A stretch of DNA of 64,000 nucleotides from Burkholderia territorii (GCF_902833055.1 NZ_CADFEJ010000003.1:310001-374000), one strand, 5' to 3'. Positions 24,767-33,373 are shown, counted from the first letter of the stretch. Numbers and translations are program-made. Notes: generated by a model not told the origin, from the sequence alone.

Positions 24767-25873
24767 TCAACTTGCCGCAGGCTGCTGGAGCCGATTGCCG
24801 CAGATGCGGTCCGCGAGAGCGTGAAAGCGGATGCGCCACGGCGCCTCGATTCGCCTGTACAGGATATCGGCAACCGCAAAGGACAGCAAAATAAACACGG
24901 TTGCGCCGATTCCCTGAGCGATCGGTGAATCAATCGTTCGCACGATATCCGTGATAGGCCTCAATGCGCCGAAGGTCAGATAGAGGGAATACGAGATTCG
25001 CCCCGAGTACTGAAACGGCATCGTATTGAGCACTCGCGCCACTGGACCTGTATCCCCAGATAGTGACCCAACTAGTAGAACAAACGACGCAGGGCCGATA
25101 AACGCGAGGCCGGGGATCTGATACGAGAACGCGACGATAAAGCAAGAAAGAAGAACTGCAGTGCATTGCGTCGGTACTGTTCGCATCATCAGTGCCGCAC
25201 GCGACTCCCGAAATTCGGAAAGGAGCGCGCCCGCGAAAAATCCCGCGATGCAGCGCGCCCATCCAAAATCAGAGGTTATGTCCATGCAGCGCGAGCCAAG
25301 GGTACACTCATGCACCGCGAGCGAAGCCCATATAACCAGAGCGAAACTGATAACCATCATCGACGACAACAACGCGATGCGGCGCGCACCTCGGAAATGG
25401 AAGCATAGAAGCGCGAAAAGAATGTAGACGAAGAATTCGTCGCATGCGCTCCAGCTCACTGCAGTACCGAACGGGCTTGCGAACAGATGGAGCCCTTGCG
25501 TCATCGTCAGGGTCGACGCAATTTCCCGTGTGGTCGGCAGCATTTTGAATCGGAAATGGCCGGCGGTTATCGCGGTCCCGAGGCCGAGCAAGACGTTCGC
25601 GAGGCCATAGTAAATGATCGTGGTTACGATATGGGTGGGCCACAATCTGCCGAATCTTCTTGTCAAAAACGCGAATAACCGTGGGCCATCGTCAAGTTGC
25701 TCCGAGTAAGCGCTGGAGATAACGAACCCGCTCAAAACGAAAAACAGGTCCACCGCGAGATATCCACCCTGGAGATACGTGAGATCGAGAGTCCCCATAT
25801 TGAGGTGGAACAGGGCGACCAGCAGTGCGGCGGCTCCGCGCAGTCCATCCAGACTGGTTATTGTCCTTTTCAT
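24767..25873 (-). CDS. acyltransferase-3 family membrane O-acyltransferase
   Basis: The 368-residue integral membrane protein has about ten hydrophobic segments. The family N-terminus is intact: TSLDGLRGAAALLVALFHLN, with the conserved Arg12 and catalytic His23, then GGYLAVDLFFVLSGFVISSAY. The C-terminus (FQYSGRISYSLYLTFGALRPI) fits too. Such proteins acetylate or succinylate O-antigen, exopolysaccharide or lipids from the cytoplasmic side. The ATG at 25873 has CGGGGG upstream and starts the family core. The in-frame 120-residue extension to 26233 runs through transposase debris. GC is clearly lower than in flanking core genes, in keeping with horizontal transfer. Confidence 0.87.
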   Translation of the reverse strand: MKRTITSLDGLRGAAALLVALFHLNMGTLDLTYLQGGYLAVDLFFVLSGFVISSAYSEQLDDGPRLFAFLTRRFGRLWPTHIVTTIIYYGLANVLLGLGTAITAGHFRFKMLPTTREIASTLTMTQGLHLFASPFGTAVSWSACDEFFVYILFALLCFHFRGARRIALLSSMMVISFALVIWASLAVHECTLGSRCMDITSDFGWARCIAGFFAGALLSEFRESRAALMMRTVPTQCTAVLLSCFIVAFSYQIPGLAFIGPASFVLLVGSLSGDTGPVARVLNTMPFQYSGRISYSLYLTFGALRPITDIVRTIDSPIAQGIGATVFILLSFAVADILYRRIEAPWRIRFHALADRICGNRLQQPAAS

Positions 25874-26105
25874 CAGGCCCCCGCGAGATATTTTTGTTCC
25901 CCGTACTCGATGCGTTATACGGTAAACGCGAGGCACTCTCAAGGGTAGGCCACCATACGCGGACCCCGGTTCCAGATCAGACCGACTCTGCGCGTCGCGC
26001 AGTATGGAGTGGAGTTTCCGGAAAGGGTCAAGCGGGCCGCCAGGTTGTCCATGCTTTCGTGTCAGGCGGTTGCGCGTGATTCCTTGGCGCTGCTTGCCGG
26101 TACCA
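25874..26105. other. gap between the acyltransferase gene and the IS remnant
   Basis: No intact gene is seen here. It holds the upstream region of the acyltransferase gene, and the part nearest 26105 may be more transposase debris (RDSLALLAGTKEI in the plus frame before the recognisable fragment). Confidence 0.4.
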
Positions 26106-26650
26106 AGGAGATCACCGCGTGGCGCGCGCTTTATGGATATCGACGCGTTCACGTGGTCCCGCGAAGGCAGGCGAGATAACTGAAAGTGCGTCCACAGGCT
26201 GTGCCGTGCGGTGGGCCTGTCGCTGGGGCACAAGAGTCACGATGTAACAAATCGGCTCGGTTGCGACAACCTAAGCGCATCGCGACCGAGATCAACGAAA
26301 TCTGGAGCCTGGTTTTCGTTACAGACGCACTGTTCGATGGGCGACTACTTCGAACACTGACCGTCGTCGACAACTACCCACGGGAATACTTGGTCATCGA
26401 CGTCGAGCAAGGCCTGAAGGGTGAGCACGCGGCCCGCACGCTGATGCGTATCATCGCCATGCGCGGGCATCGTGCCACGATCAAGGTCGACAATGGCAGC
26501 GAGTTCGTCTCGAACATAATGGTTTCCTGGATGTATGAACATGGTGGCGAGCTGGATTTTAGCTCCGCCCGATTTGCCCGTCAGGCAAGGGAATCCGCCT
26601 CGCCAGACCACTCAACCACGCCGGAAATCTCCACTTCCGACCGGGACTAA
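26106..26650 (+). pseudogene. IS3-family (IS407 group) transposase OrfB fragment
   Basis: Reading plus frames gives WRALYGYRRVHVVPRRQAR and stop, then after a shift IATEINEIWSLVFVTDALFDGRLLRTLTVVDNYPREYLVIDVEQGLKGEHAARTLMRIIAMRGHRATIKVDNGSEFVSNIMVSWMYEHGGELDFS. This is the rve/DDE core of IS407-type OrfB. The first Asp (FVTD) and second Asp (VDNGSEF) remain, but the C-terminal Glu region is replaced by unrelated sequence, and frameshifts and stops are present. No orfA or intact terminal repeats were found. It is inactive. Confidence 0.85.
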
Positions 26651-26873
26651 CTCTGGTTCAAGGTTAGCCGGCTCACTTCCTTCAGCCGATCGGTTTCTCC
26701 TGCACTCGCCAATACGGCGAAAACGGGACTCGCCGAAATGCAACACCGGGAGCGATTGCAACAATGACGCCGTTGCCTGTTTTTTGTCAAACGAGTCACT
26801 TTTCAGACATATCCGATATGAGCCGCGATTGTCGGCAGGTATACATCTTTATACCTATCGCCGGCACCATAAA

Positions 26874-27611
26874 ATGAACCATCGCGACTACAGCTACTAC
26901 CTCCGCGGCCAAACGGAATACATGAAGCAGGTGCTGCAGTATTTCGCAGCCTGTTGCCCCGAAAAGACCAGAATCCTCGATATCCCGTCCGGATCCGGCG
27001 TGTTCGCCGCATCACTGAATGCGCTCGGCCATGATGTAGTGCAGGCGGATATCCATGGCTACGGCGATTCCGTCGTAGCCGACATGGAAGCGCCTCTCCC
27101 GTTCCAGAATGACGAGTTCGGTGCGGTCACCTGTCTCGAGGGAGTCGAGCACGTACTGAATCCGGTGCATCTTATTTCCGAGTTGGTTCGCGTAACGAAG
27201 CAGAAGGGCACCATCATCGTTTCAACGCCGAACGTTTCGAATCTGCATTCGCGTCTGCAGTTTCTCTTTACCGGTACTTTCTTCCAGTTCGATGCGCGCG
27301 GCGCGCGCCAGACTCACGGAGCGTCGGTCGATCGTGGCCACGTGAGTCCGTTCACACCGCTTCAACTGATCTATGTGTTTGGTGCGATGGGTTGCACGCT
27401 AAAGGGCGTCCGCATCGATCGCCGCAAGCGCATGGCGCTTATCCCGCTTTATCTGCTGCTGAAGCCCCTGTCGATCCTGTGGACCCGGAAAGTCACGCAT
27501 GGCACTTCCGCCGGAACATACCCGGGCGTTGCAAGCGTCAGTCGTCTCTTGACGGGATTCAAGTTGATGTTCGGTCGATCGCAAATCTTGATCTTCGAAA
27601 AAATGCAGTAA
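26874..27611 (+). CDS. class I SAM-dependent methyltransferase
   Basis: The 245-residue protein is of Methyltransf_11/23 type: motif I RILDIPSGSGVFAASLNALGHDVVQADIHGYGD, then ADMEAPLPFQNDEFGAVTCLEGVEHVLNPVHLISELVRVTKQKGTIIVSTPNVSNLHSRLQFLFTGTF. The C-terminal part contains a hydrophobic stretch (MALIPLYLLLKPLSIL). Similar proteins sit in polysaccharide or lipid-modification clusters. The ATG at 26874 fits the family N-terminus; the in-frame extension to 26535 runs through IS debris. The ribosome site is weak. It lies in the low-GC island next to an acyltransferase gene, so surface glycan modification is a reasonable guess. Confidence 0.85.
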   Translation: MNHRDYSYYLRGQTEYMKQVLQYFAACCPEKTRILDIPSGSGVFAASLNALGHDVVQADIHGYGDSVVADMEAPLPFQNDEFGAVTCLEGVEHVLNPVHLISELVRVTKQKGTIIVSTPNVSNLHSRLQFLFTGTFFQFDARGARQTHGASVDRGHVSPFTPLQLIYVFGAMGCTLKGVRIDRRKRMALIPLYLLLKPLSILWTRKVTHGTSAGTYPGVASVSRLLTGFKLMFGRSQILIFEKMQ

Positions 27612-27704
27612 CCGCGATGCGCTGACACATAGCCATGAACGAGCCCCGTTGCGATCCATCGACGGAAATCCTGACTTCTTCAGTTCACCACATTCAGTTG
27701 AAAT

Positions 27705-27941
27705 ATGATTCAGAACTTCTGGCTTGAATTACTGATAATTTCATGTGCGGCACCATTGCTGGCACATCATTTTCGTACAGAACAAATGGCAAAGATCTGC
27801 CGGAAAATCGGCCCGCCGCGCAACATTTCGTTCTGGACGATGGTGTTCCACCCGCGCTATTGGCACCTCTGGAGTTTGAGACAGTGGGAGGCTCAATTCG
27901 CGCGTCAGGAGGACGCCGAGAGCAAATCGAGACGCGACTGA
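27705..27941 (+). CDS. small hypothetical protein with one N-terminal hydrophobic segment
   Basis: The 78-residue ORF begins MIQNFWLELLIISCAAPLLAHHF, one short membrane segment or signal anchor, then a basic aromatic region (PPRNISFWTMVFHPRYWHLWSLRQWEAQF). No family is recognised and the ribosome site is poor. It sits 93 bp after the methyltransferase gene in AT-richer island DNA. Confidence 0.45.
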   Translation: MIQNFWLELLIISCAAPLLAHHFRTEQMAKICRKIGPPRNISFWTMVFHPRYWHLWSLRQWEAQFARQEDAESKSRRD

Positions 27942-28279
27942 ACCGCCGCTGACTCAGCGCGTGTTGTTTCTTCAAACATCGGCCGGTGATCCCGGCTCTC
28001 GCGACGCTTAGCGAAAGTCAGCGCGGATGGCGGAATAGGCCAGTGTCTTGGCATCAGCCGCCAAAGCCTTACAGTCTTACATTCATGTAATATTTTGATT
28101 CCTCGTGCCCTTAGCTTTGCAGGGCCGTTCGGTCCCGGCGACCCGGAAGGCGCCGGGACTTTTTTTGCGACTGGCGCCGTCGTGCAGCATCTCGTTCGAG
28201 TCGCGATTCAGTTCCCCGTCGGGGCTTCGCGATTGCTACACTTTCCCGGCCTCGATCGCACAATGGGACCCACCCGCGC
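27942..28279. other. right edge of the island, intergenic
   Basis: This 338-bp gap contains an AT-rich stretch (28075-28100) and then a strong terminator at 28132-28167, after which base composition returns to core level. I looked for a repeat of the tRNA-His 3' end here as an attachment site and did not find one. Confidence 0.5.
28132..28167 (+). terminator. Rho-independent terminator at the island edge
   Basis: GTCCCGGCG pairs with CGCCGGGAC around CACCCGGAAGG-like loop sequence and is followed by seven T. Confidence 0.88.
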
Positions 28280-28795
28280 ATGCAGGAAAACCGACTCGTC
28301 ACGCTACGCAGCGCGACACCAGGCGACGCCGCCCCCATTGCTCGCTTGCATACGCTGAGCTGGCAGAGCGCATATCGCCATATCCTGCCTGCTGCCTATC
28401 TGTCCGATGAGGTGCCAATGGAGCATGCGACGCGGTGGCGAAGCTACTTCGACCGCAACGAAGCCGAACGGGGCCTCGTGCTCGTCGCGGTATCGGACGA
28501 TATCATCGGCTTCGTCAGCGCCGAAAGGCCGGTCGATCCGATGCGCGGCGTCCTGCTCGATTGCCTTCACGTCCATCCTGCACATCATGGAAAAGGGGCC
28601 GGCAAGCGGATGATCGAATCCGTTCGCGCGTGGGCGCGAAATATCGGCGCGGACAAGGTTCACCTTTCGGTGCTGGACGGCAATGTCCGCGCCATTGGCT
28701 TTTACGAGCACAACGGCTGGCAACTGGCGGCCGTCGAAACCAGCTTGATCGGCTGGACGGAAGTGACGGACCGGATCTATGTAATCGAGGCCTAG
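28280..28795 (+). CDS. GNAT-family N-acetyltransferase
   Basis: The 171-residue protein has the GNAT fold: VTLRSATPGDAAPIARLHTLSWQSAY at the N-terminus, GFVSAERP and LLDCLHVHPAHHGKGAGKRMIESVRAWA, where HHGKGAG is the acetyl-CoA pyrophosphate loop (Q/RxxGxG/A), then VLDGNVRAIGFYEHNGWQ. The substrate may be an amine, amino acid or protein N-terminus and cannot be told. No partner gene is evident. Confidence 0.88.
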   Translation: MQENRLVTLRSATPGDAAPIARLHTLSWQSAYRHILPAAYLSDEVPMEHATRWRSYFDRNEAERGLVLVAVSDDIIGFVSAERPVDPMRGVLLDCLHVHPAHHGKGAGKRMIESVRAWARNIGADKVHLSVLDGNVRAIGFYEHNGWQLAAVETSLIGWTEVTDRIYVIEA

Positions 28796-28868
28796 CGGCC
28801 GGTCGGCATCGACTCGAACGGGGTCGCGCGGTGCTCGATCCGTTCGGCACGGAGTCAAGCGCCCGTCT

Positions 28869-29333
28869 TTAGTCCCCGCAATACCGCACCAGCAAATCCG
28901 CCTCCGTTTCATGCACCTCGACCGGCAGGCTCGTCGCCCCGGCATACGCCAGATAGCGCGCGCGGTGCTGACCGTTTCGGAATGATGCCACGCCGACTTT
29001 CGACAGCCCGGGAATGCCGAGCAAAGTCCGCGTTCGCGTCTCGCGAAAGGTGATGAAGGGCATTTCGGGAATCCGGGCCTGGGCCGGGTCGAGGAAATCG
29101 CGGATGCCCACAGCCTTGCCGGGCGCCCAGTACTGAACCGACGGCAGCACATAATCGGTGGTGTCTCGATCGGCGCAGGCGAGCAGCTTCGTCAGGTCGA
29201 CCGTCACGACGCGATGCCGCGAGTCGTCGGATGCGAATACTCGCTTGAGATGCGTGGAGGCATAGGCGGCATGTCCCGAAAGCGGGATGATCCAGACATC
29301 GACGCCATCATGTTGTGCCCGGGCGAGTGACAT
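28869..29333 (-). CDS. FiwA-like (plasmid fertility inhibition factor family) protein
   Basis: The 154-residue soluble protein has segments STHLKRVFASDDSRHRVVTVDLTKLL, DYVLPSVQYWAPGKAVGIRDFLDPAQARIPEMPFITF, LLGIPGLSKVGVASFRNGQHRARYLAYAGATSLPVEVHETEADLLVRYC. The F.NGQHRARYLA...G...PVEVH segment recalls FiwA of IncP plasmids, a protein that inhibits transfer of IncW plasmids, and also ParB-like NGRHR folds. The assignment is from memory of the family pattern. Its location close to the decayed island is compatible with a mobile-element origin. Confidence 0.5.
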   Translation of the reverse strand: MSLARAQHDGVDVWIIPLSGHAAYASTHLKRVFASDDSRHRVVTVDLTKLLACADRDTTDYVLPSVQYWAPGKAVGIRDFLDPAQARIPEMPFITFRETRTRTLLGIPGLSKVGVASFRNGQHRARYLAYAGATSLPVEVHETEADLLVRYCGD

Positions 29334-29787
29334 TGTTTCCTTGAGTGGGGCAAGCGACTATCGTGGTCCGAGTGTAGCAGCGCGACCGCGGCCGCGGCGC
29401 AGGCAGATACCCGCTGAAAGGGTGAGTTGCCGCACAGACGCTGGCACGGGCCGCGATCACAATCTGGCCGGTTGACCGTTCTACCCCGGCCCGGTCAACC
29501 ATTTCCCCGCTCGCTCGCGCAGGAGCGGGGGCTTTTTCCCCGCACGACGCATGCAAGCCGCGTCGGCGCAAACGGACAGGCGTCCGGCAGGCGGCGTCTC
29601 GCGCCACGGCGTCCGCTCGCCTGATCCGCATGAATCGCTTTCCTCGTGCCTGAGCGCTTGCTTGGGCCCATCGCCGGTTGCGGCCGGCGATGCCTTGGTC
29701 CCGGCGGCGCGCCGTCGCGCTGCCGGGATGCTTTTTGTACCGCTCCCATCGAAAACCAGCACACGCGCAATGCACGCGCCCGCGAGA
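29334..29787. other. intergenic region with two plus-strand hairpins
   Basis: A 454-bp gap. It holds a terminator-like hairpin at 29502-29536 (CCCCGCTC/GAGCGGGG then GCTTTTT) and another at 29699-29737 (TCCCGGC/GCCGGGA then TGCTTTTT). Both point along the plus strand although no plus-strand gene is recognised before them. A noncoding transcript between 29340 and 29700 is possible but unproven. Confidence 0.5.
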
Positions 29788-30531
29788 TCAGCCCGCGTGC
29801 TCGACGCTGGTTTCCCAGCCGTCGTATTCGCCGCCAAGCGAGCGCACCTCGCGATTGATCTCGAGCGTATGGCGCGTGATGTCGGCCAGCACCATCGTGC
29901 CTTCGTGCGCAAACCGCACGGCCGATTTGCCGTCCTCGGTCGGCGCGACCGATTCGACCAGATAGCCTTTCGACTCCGCCCAGTCGGCGAACTGATGTGC
30001 ATCACTCGGTTCAGCGAAGTAGGCCCAGTGCATCACGCGGCGGCTCACGTCGCTCACGTCGCCTTTCTGCCGCAGCGCATCGAGCACGCGCATGTCGCGC
30101 ATCAGTTGCCAGTCGTCGTCGGTCGGGTAGAGCGTGCGCCAGTACGTTTCCTTGTCCGGATCGTCCTGGTAGGCGTACTGAAGCGCGTAGGTCGTGTGCT
30201 CGGCCAGCGAGTCGACGATCCCGGCGGCGGCGGCTTCGTCGAACGGCACGTAGAACAGGAAGTCCTGGTTGCCGTCGACCGTGATGCGGCCGACCTGCAC
30301 ACCGTTTTTCGCGGTCACTGCGGCGTCCAGCAGATCTTCGATTTTCGTGAGACCGGCGAACTCGTCGCTGCTCGGCAGTCCGTCGGGCGTCGGATGCTCG
30401 AGCGTGACACGCACGCTGAGCAGCGACGTGCGCGGATCGCTTTCGGCGATTTCCGCAAAGCCGTGATTGAAGCTGATGAAGGCCTGATGGTCGCCCATTC
30501 TGGCAGGGAAGGTTCCCCAGGCGTCGGTCAT
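29788..30531 (-). CDS. DUF695 plus RraB-domain protein
   Basis: The 247-residue protein joins two domains. Residues about 5-135 look like DUF695 (WGTFPARMGDHQAFISFNHGFAEIAESDPRTSLLSVRVTLEHP, then DFLFYVPFDEAAAAGIVDSL). Residues about 140-245 look like RraB (DDDWQLMRDMRVLDALRQKGDVSDVSRRVMHWAYFAEPSDAHQFADWAESKGYLVESVAP, EGTMVLADITRHTLEINREVRSLGGEYDGWETSVE), the RNase E inhibitor fold. RraB binds and inhibits RNase E in E. coli; whether this fused form does so is not known. The ATG at 30531 has a GGGAG ribosome site. It is divergent from the 102-residue ORF at 30735. Confidence 0.82.
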   Translation of the reverse strand: MTDAWGTFPARMGDHQAFISFNHGFAEIAESDPRTSLLSVRVTLEHPTPDGLPSSDEFAGLTKIEDLLDAAVTAKNGVQVGRITVDGNQDFLFYVPFDEAAAAGIVDSLAEHTTYALQYAYQDDPDKETYWRTLYPTDDDWQLMRDMRVLDALRQKGDVSDVSRRVMHWAYFAEPSDAHQFADWAESKGYLVESVAPTEDGKSAVRFAHEGTMVLADITRHTLEINREVRSLGGEYDGWETSVEHAG

Positions 30532-30734
30532 GTGTTTCTCCCGTGCACGATTGTCTGTTGACGGTTGCAAAGCGTCCCAATGTATCATCGAAAATCGCGT
30601 TGGCCGAAGCCACGGGCGGGGATGATCGCCCGTCAAGCCCGCCCGGTGGTGGTTGAATTCTCGTGCTGTCGTGCCATCGCAGGCTTCCATCGTCCGGCGT
30701 TTGTCCGGCCGCAATCGTTTCGAAGGAGATACCG

Positions 30735-31043
30735 ATGTCGATGTTCGCTGTGAATGGTGTCCGAATCGACGTGCTCAGCGCGCGCGTGACGCACGTGCGC
30801 TGGGCGGCAGTCAATCCGGCGGACAGGTCGTGGGCGGCGGCGCCGACCGAGGCGTCGGTGGCGGAAGTCGCGCGTGCGCTTGCGGCTGGCGACGACGTCC
30901 GCGCCGTGTTCGACGAAGCGGACGGGATGGCGGTCGGGCCGAGGCTGAAGCGCGTGCGCTATCGCGACGCGTCGGAAGGGATCGAGCTCGACATCGATGC
31001 GACGAGCGAGTCGCGTACGCTACGTGACCTTCCGCAGATCTGA
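30735..31043 (+). CDS. small hypothetical protein (102 aa)
   Basis: The 102-residue soluble protein (MSMFAVNGVRIDVLSARVTHVRWAAVNPADRSWAAAPTEASVAEVARALAAGDDVRAVFDEADGMAVGPRLKRVRYRDASEGIELD) has a strong AAGGAG ribosome site at 30723-30728. Alternating short beta strands suggest a small SH3-like or OB-like fold. No family is recognised. It lies divergent to the DUF695-RraB gene. Confidence 0.65.
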   Translation: MSMFAVNGVRIDVLSARVTHVRWAAVNPADRSWAAAPTEASVAEVARALAAGDDVRAVFDEADGMAVGPRLKRVRYRDASEGIELDIDATSESRTLRDLPQI

Positions 31044-31163
31044 AAAAAATAATCCGCAGGCGTGTCGATTTCCGTCGAGCTCGTCCGTCGTGGCATCGGA
31101 GGCGTGCGCATCGTGCGTGCGATCCGATTTCCGACACGATAACCGACTGAAGGAGCGACACTC

Positions 31164-31637
31164 ATGACCACGTCCGTCAACCCGATCCCGGAAGGGATGC
31201 GCACACTGACGCCGCACCTGATCTGCGCCGGCGCAGCCGCCGCCATCGACTTCTACAAGCGTGCGTTCAACGCGACCGAACGGTTTCGCCTGCCGACCCC
31301 GGACGGCCGGCTCGCGCACGCGTGCCTCGCAATCGGCGATTCGACGCTGATGCTCGTCGATGAAATGCCGGAGCACGGCGCGCTCGGGCCGAAGGCGCTG
31401 AACGGCACGCCGGTCTGCCTCCACCTGTTCGTACCGGATACCGATGCGGCGATCGCGCAGGCCGTCGCGGCCGGCGCGACCGTCACGATGCCGGCCGCCG
31501 ACATGTTCTGGGGCGATCGCTACGGCCAGGTGGAGGATCCGTTCGGCCATCGCTGGTCGATCGCGACCCATCAGCGCGACCTGACACCCGAGCAGATCGC
31601 GCAAGCGATGGCGAGCGCGCCGCCGTGCGGAAGCTGA
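31164..31637 (+). CDS. VOC (glyoxalase/PhnB-like) family protein
   Basis: The 157-residue protein is a single vicinal-oxygen-chelate unit of PhnB type: LTPHLICAGAAAAIDFYKRAFNATERFRLPTPDGRLAHACLAIGDSTLMLVDE, then GTPVCLHLFVPDTDAAIAQAVAAGATVTMPAADMFWGDRYGQVEDPFGHRWSIATH. The DPFGHRW segment is the usual C-terminal signature. Members include bleomycin-resistance-like and glyoxalase-like proteins; no substrate can be named. The ATG follows AAGGAG. Confidence 0.88.
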   Translation: MTTSVNPIPEGMRTLTPHLICAGAAAAIDFYKRAFNATERFRLPTPDGRLAHACLAIGDSTLMLVDEMPEHGALGPKALNGTPVCLHLFVPDTDAAIAQAVAAGATVTMPAADMFWGDRYGQVEDPFGHRWSIATHQRDLTPEQIAQAMASAPPCGS

Positions 31638-31690
31638 CCGAACGGCGCGTACCGGGCTGAACGCGGCTTGCGGCCGCGGCTCGGTCGTGC

Positions 31691-32662
31691 TCAGGCGCCG
31701 GCGGCTTTGCCGCGCTGTTTGTCCTCGTACATGCGCCGATCGGCCGATTCGAGCAGGTCGGCCACCGCGCGATGTCGCGCGGGATCGTATGCCACGTAGC
31801 CGGCACTGAACCGGATTGCATAGCCGCGTGCGTCGGCCGCGTTGCGCAGCGCGAGCGCCTGCGCGACGCGCTCGATCGGCTCGCCGACATCGGCCGGATC
31901 GCTGGCGCTCAGCAGCACGACGAATTCGTCGCCGCCGAGTCGTGCGATGACGTCGCTGTCGCGCAGCGCACCGGTGAGCGTGTCCGCGAAGGTCTGGAGC
32001 GCGCGGTCGCCTTCGGCATGGCCGAAGCGGTCGTTGATCGCCTTGAAGTCGTTCAGGTCGAAGAACAGCAATACCGCGTGCCGGCCCATGCGCTCGCACA
32101 GACTCAGCACGTGGCGCGCGAGAATCTCGAAGCCGCGCCGGTTCGTCAGTTGGGTCAGCTCGTCGGTCGTCGCGAGATGCAGCGCCGCGATTTCGCGTTC
32201 GGTCATATGCGCGAGATCGCCGAGCAGCGCCAGGTCGTCGACGGAGAGTTCGCGCGGTCGCGTGTCGATCAGGCACAGCGTGCCGACTGGTGCGCCGTTC
32301 GGCGCGGCAAGCGGCCGGCCCGCATAGAAGCGAATGCCGGGCTGGCCGGTGACGAGCGGATTGTCGTGGAAGCGATCGTCGTTGCGCGCGTCCTGGATCA
32401 CCATCGTTTCGTCCGCGAGCAGCGCGTGCGCGCAGAACGAGACATCGCGTGAAGTCTGCGTTGCGTCGAGACCCGGATGACTCTTGAACCACTGGCGATT
32501 CTCGTCGACGAGGCTGACGAGCGCGATCGGAACGTCGAACAGCCGGCGCGCGAGGCGCGTGAGGCGGTCGAACCGCTCTTCCGGCGGCGTGTCGAGGATC
32601 GACAGGGAGTGAAGCGTCTCGAGCCGGGCCGCCTCGTCGACCGGTTTGGGAGCAATCTGCAT
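31691..32662 (-). CDS. GAF-GGDEF diguanylate cyclase
   Basis: The 323-residue cytoplasmic protein has an N-terminal GAF domain (about 20-160; LETLHSLSILDTPPEERFDRLTRLARRLFDVPIALVSLVDENRQWFKSHPGLD). It is followed by a GGDEF domain (about 170-320; TTDELTQLTNRRGFEILARH, DLNDFKAINDRFGHAEGDRALQTFA, RLGGDEFVVLL). The intact GGDEF motif predicts synthesis of cyclic-di-GMP from two GTP. No RxxD inhibitory site is seen five residues before the motif. There are no membrane segments. The ATG at 32662 starts the GAF-associated leader. The signal sensed by GAF is unknown. Confidence 0.93.
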   Translation of the reverse strand: MQIAPKPVDEAARLETLHSLSILDTPPEERFDRLTRLARRLFDVPIALVSLVDENRQWFKSHPGLDATQTSRDVSFCAHALLADETMVIQDARNDDRFHDNPLVTGQPGIRFYAGRPLAAPNGAPVGTLCLIDTRPRELSVDDLALLGDLAHMTEREIAALHLATTDELTQLTNRRGFEILARHVLSLCERMGRHAVLLFFDLNDFKAINDRFGHAEGDRALQTFADTLTGALRDSDVIARLGGDEFVVLLSASDPADVGEPIERVAQALALRNAADARGYAIRFSAGYVAYDPARHRAVADLLESADRRMYEDKQRGKAAGA

Positions 32663-32975
32663 GGGCCTTTGTCTCTGGTCCCGGCCGTGAAGCCGGTCAT
32701 CGATCGTGTCTGTATGGCGCGCCGGGCGTGCACACGCCCGGCGGCGCACTTCCGCGGATATCAATCACCGCGCTCGATGAGCGCATGGCGGACAGTATCG
32801 CGCATTCGCCCTGGCACTGCCACGTCCGGTTGTCCCGGAGCGACATGTCGATCCGACATGAACGCACCGCGTGTCGTGCGTTGCCTCCCGACATCCGGAT
32901 TTGATGCGCGGCGGCTCAAGCTCCCCGGCGCGATGCCGTAAACAGGGGAAACATCAATCGCTCATCCACCGCACC
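32663..32975. other. intergenic region, no gene recognised
   Basis: This 313-bp gap lies between the cyclase start and a doubtful small ORF. No hairpin with a T-run or clear promoter stands out. Confidence 0.4.
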
Positions 32976-33194
32976 ATGGTTCGAATTCTGTACGCGGGCT
33001 ATCTCGCGTTCGCGTTGTATCTGCTCTATCCGATGGTTCAGGACACGCTGGCCTTCAGTGCGGACTGCGTGCTCGGCGCGCTGCCGGGAGGGAATCGCGA
33101 TCGACCGCAGCTTTCGGCCAGCGACGCACACGCGCATGCGAGCCGATGTGTCGCGACGACGCAGATCTCCGAGCGATCGCCCGACATCCACTGA
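32976..33194 (+). CDS. possible small membrane peptide (72 aa), doubtful
   Basis: MVRILYAGYLAFALYLLYPMVQDTLAFSADCVLGALPGG forms one hydrophobic segment followed by a disordered tail. The hydrophobic start is better than chance for this base composition, but there is no clear ribosome site and the tail reads like random sequence. It is kept at low confidence because the gap otherwise holds no gene. Confidence 0.25.
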   Translation: MVRILYAGYLAFALYLLYPMVQDTLAFSADCVLGALPGGNRDRPQLSASDAHAHASRCVATTQISERSPDIH

Positions 33195-33373
33195 TTTCAT
33201 CAACCGGTTCCACCGGTCGCGGTACCGTCGCGCGCGGTGTGCAGGCCATTCGGCCAGGTTGACCGGCATGCAATGTGCACTGATCATGGACGACATCGCC
33301 GCGCATGTACGCAACGCTGCCCGTCAGCCGCGCCGCATGCGAGCGGTGCCTGCGATTGCCCGCGTTCGAAGGC

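Noticed and set aside
26186-26650. Intact transposase gene
   Set aside because: The DDE core is recognisable but the N-terminus is broken by a stop and the C-terminal Glu region is missing.
27942-28280. Possible attR copy of the tRNA-His 3' end
   Set aside because: Only GATTCCT-like partial matches are seen; no convincing direct repeat of the tRNA 3' end.
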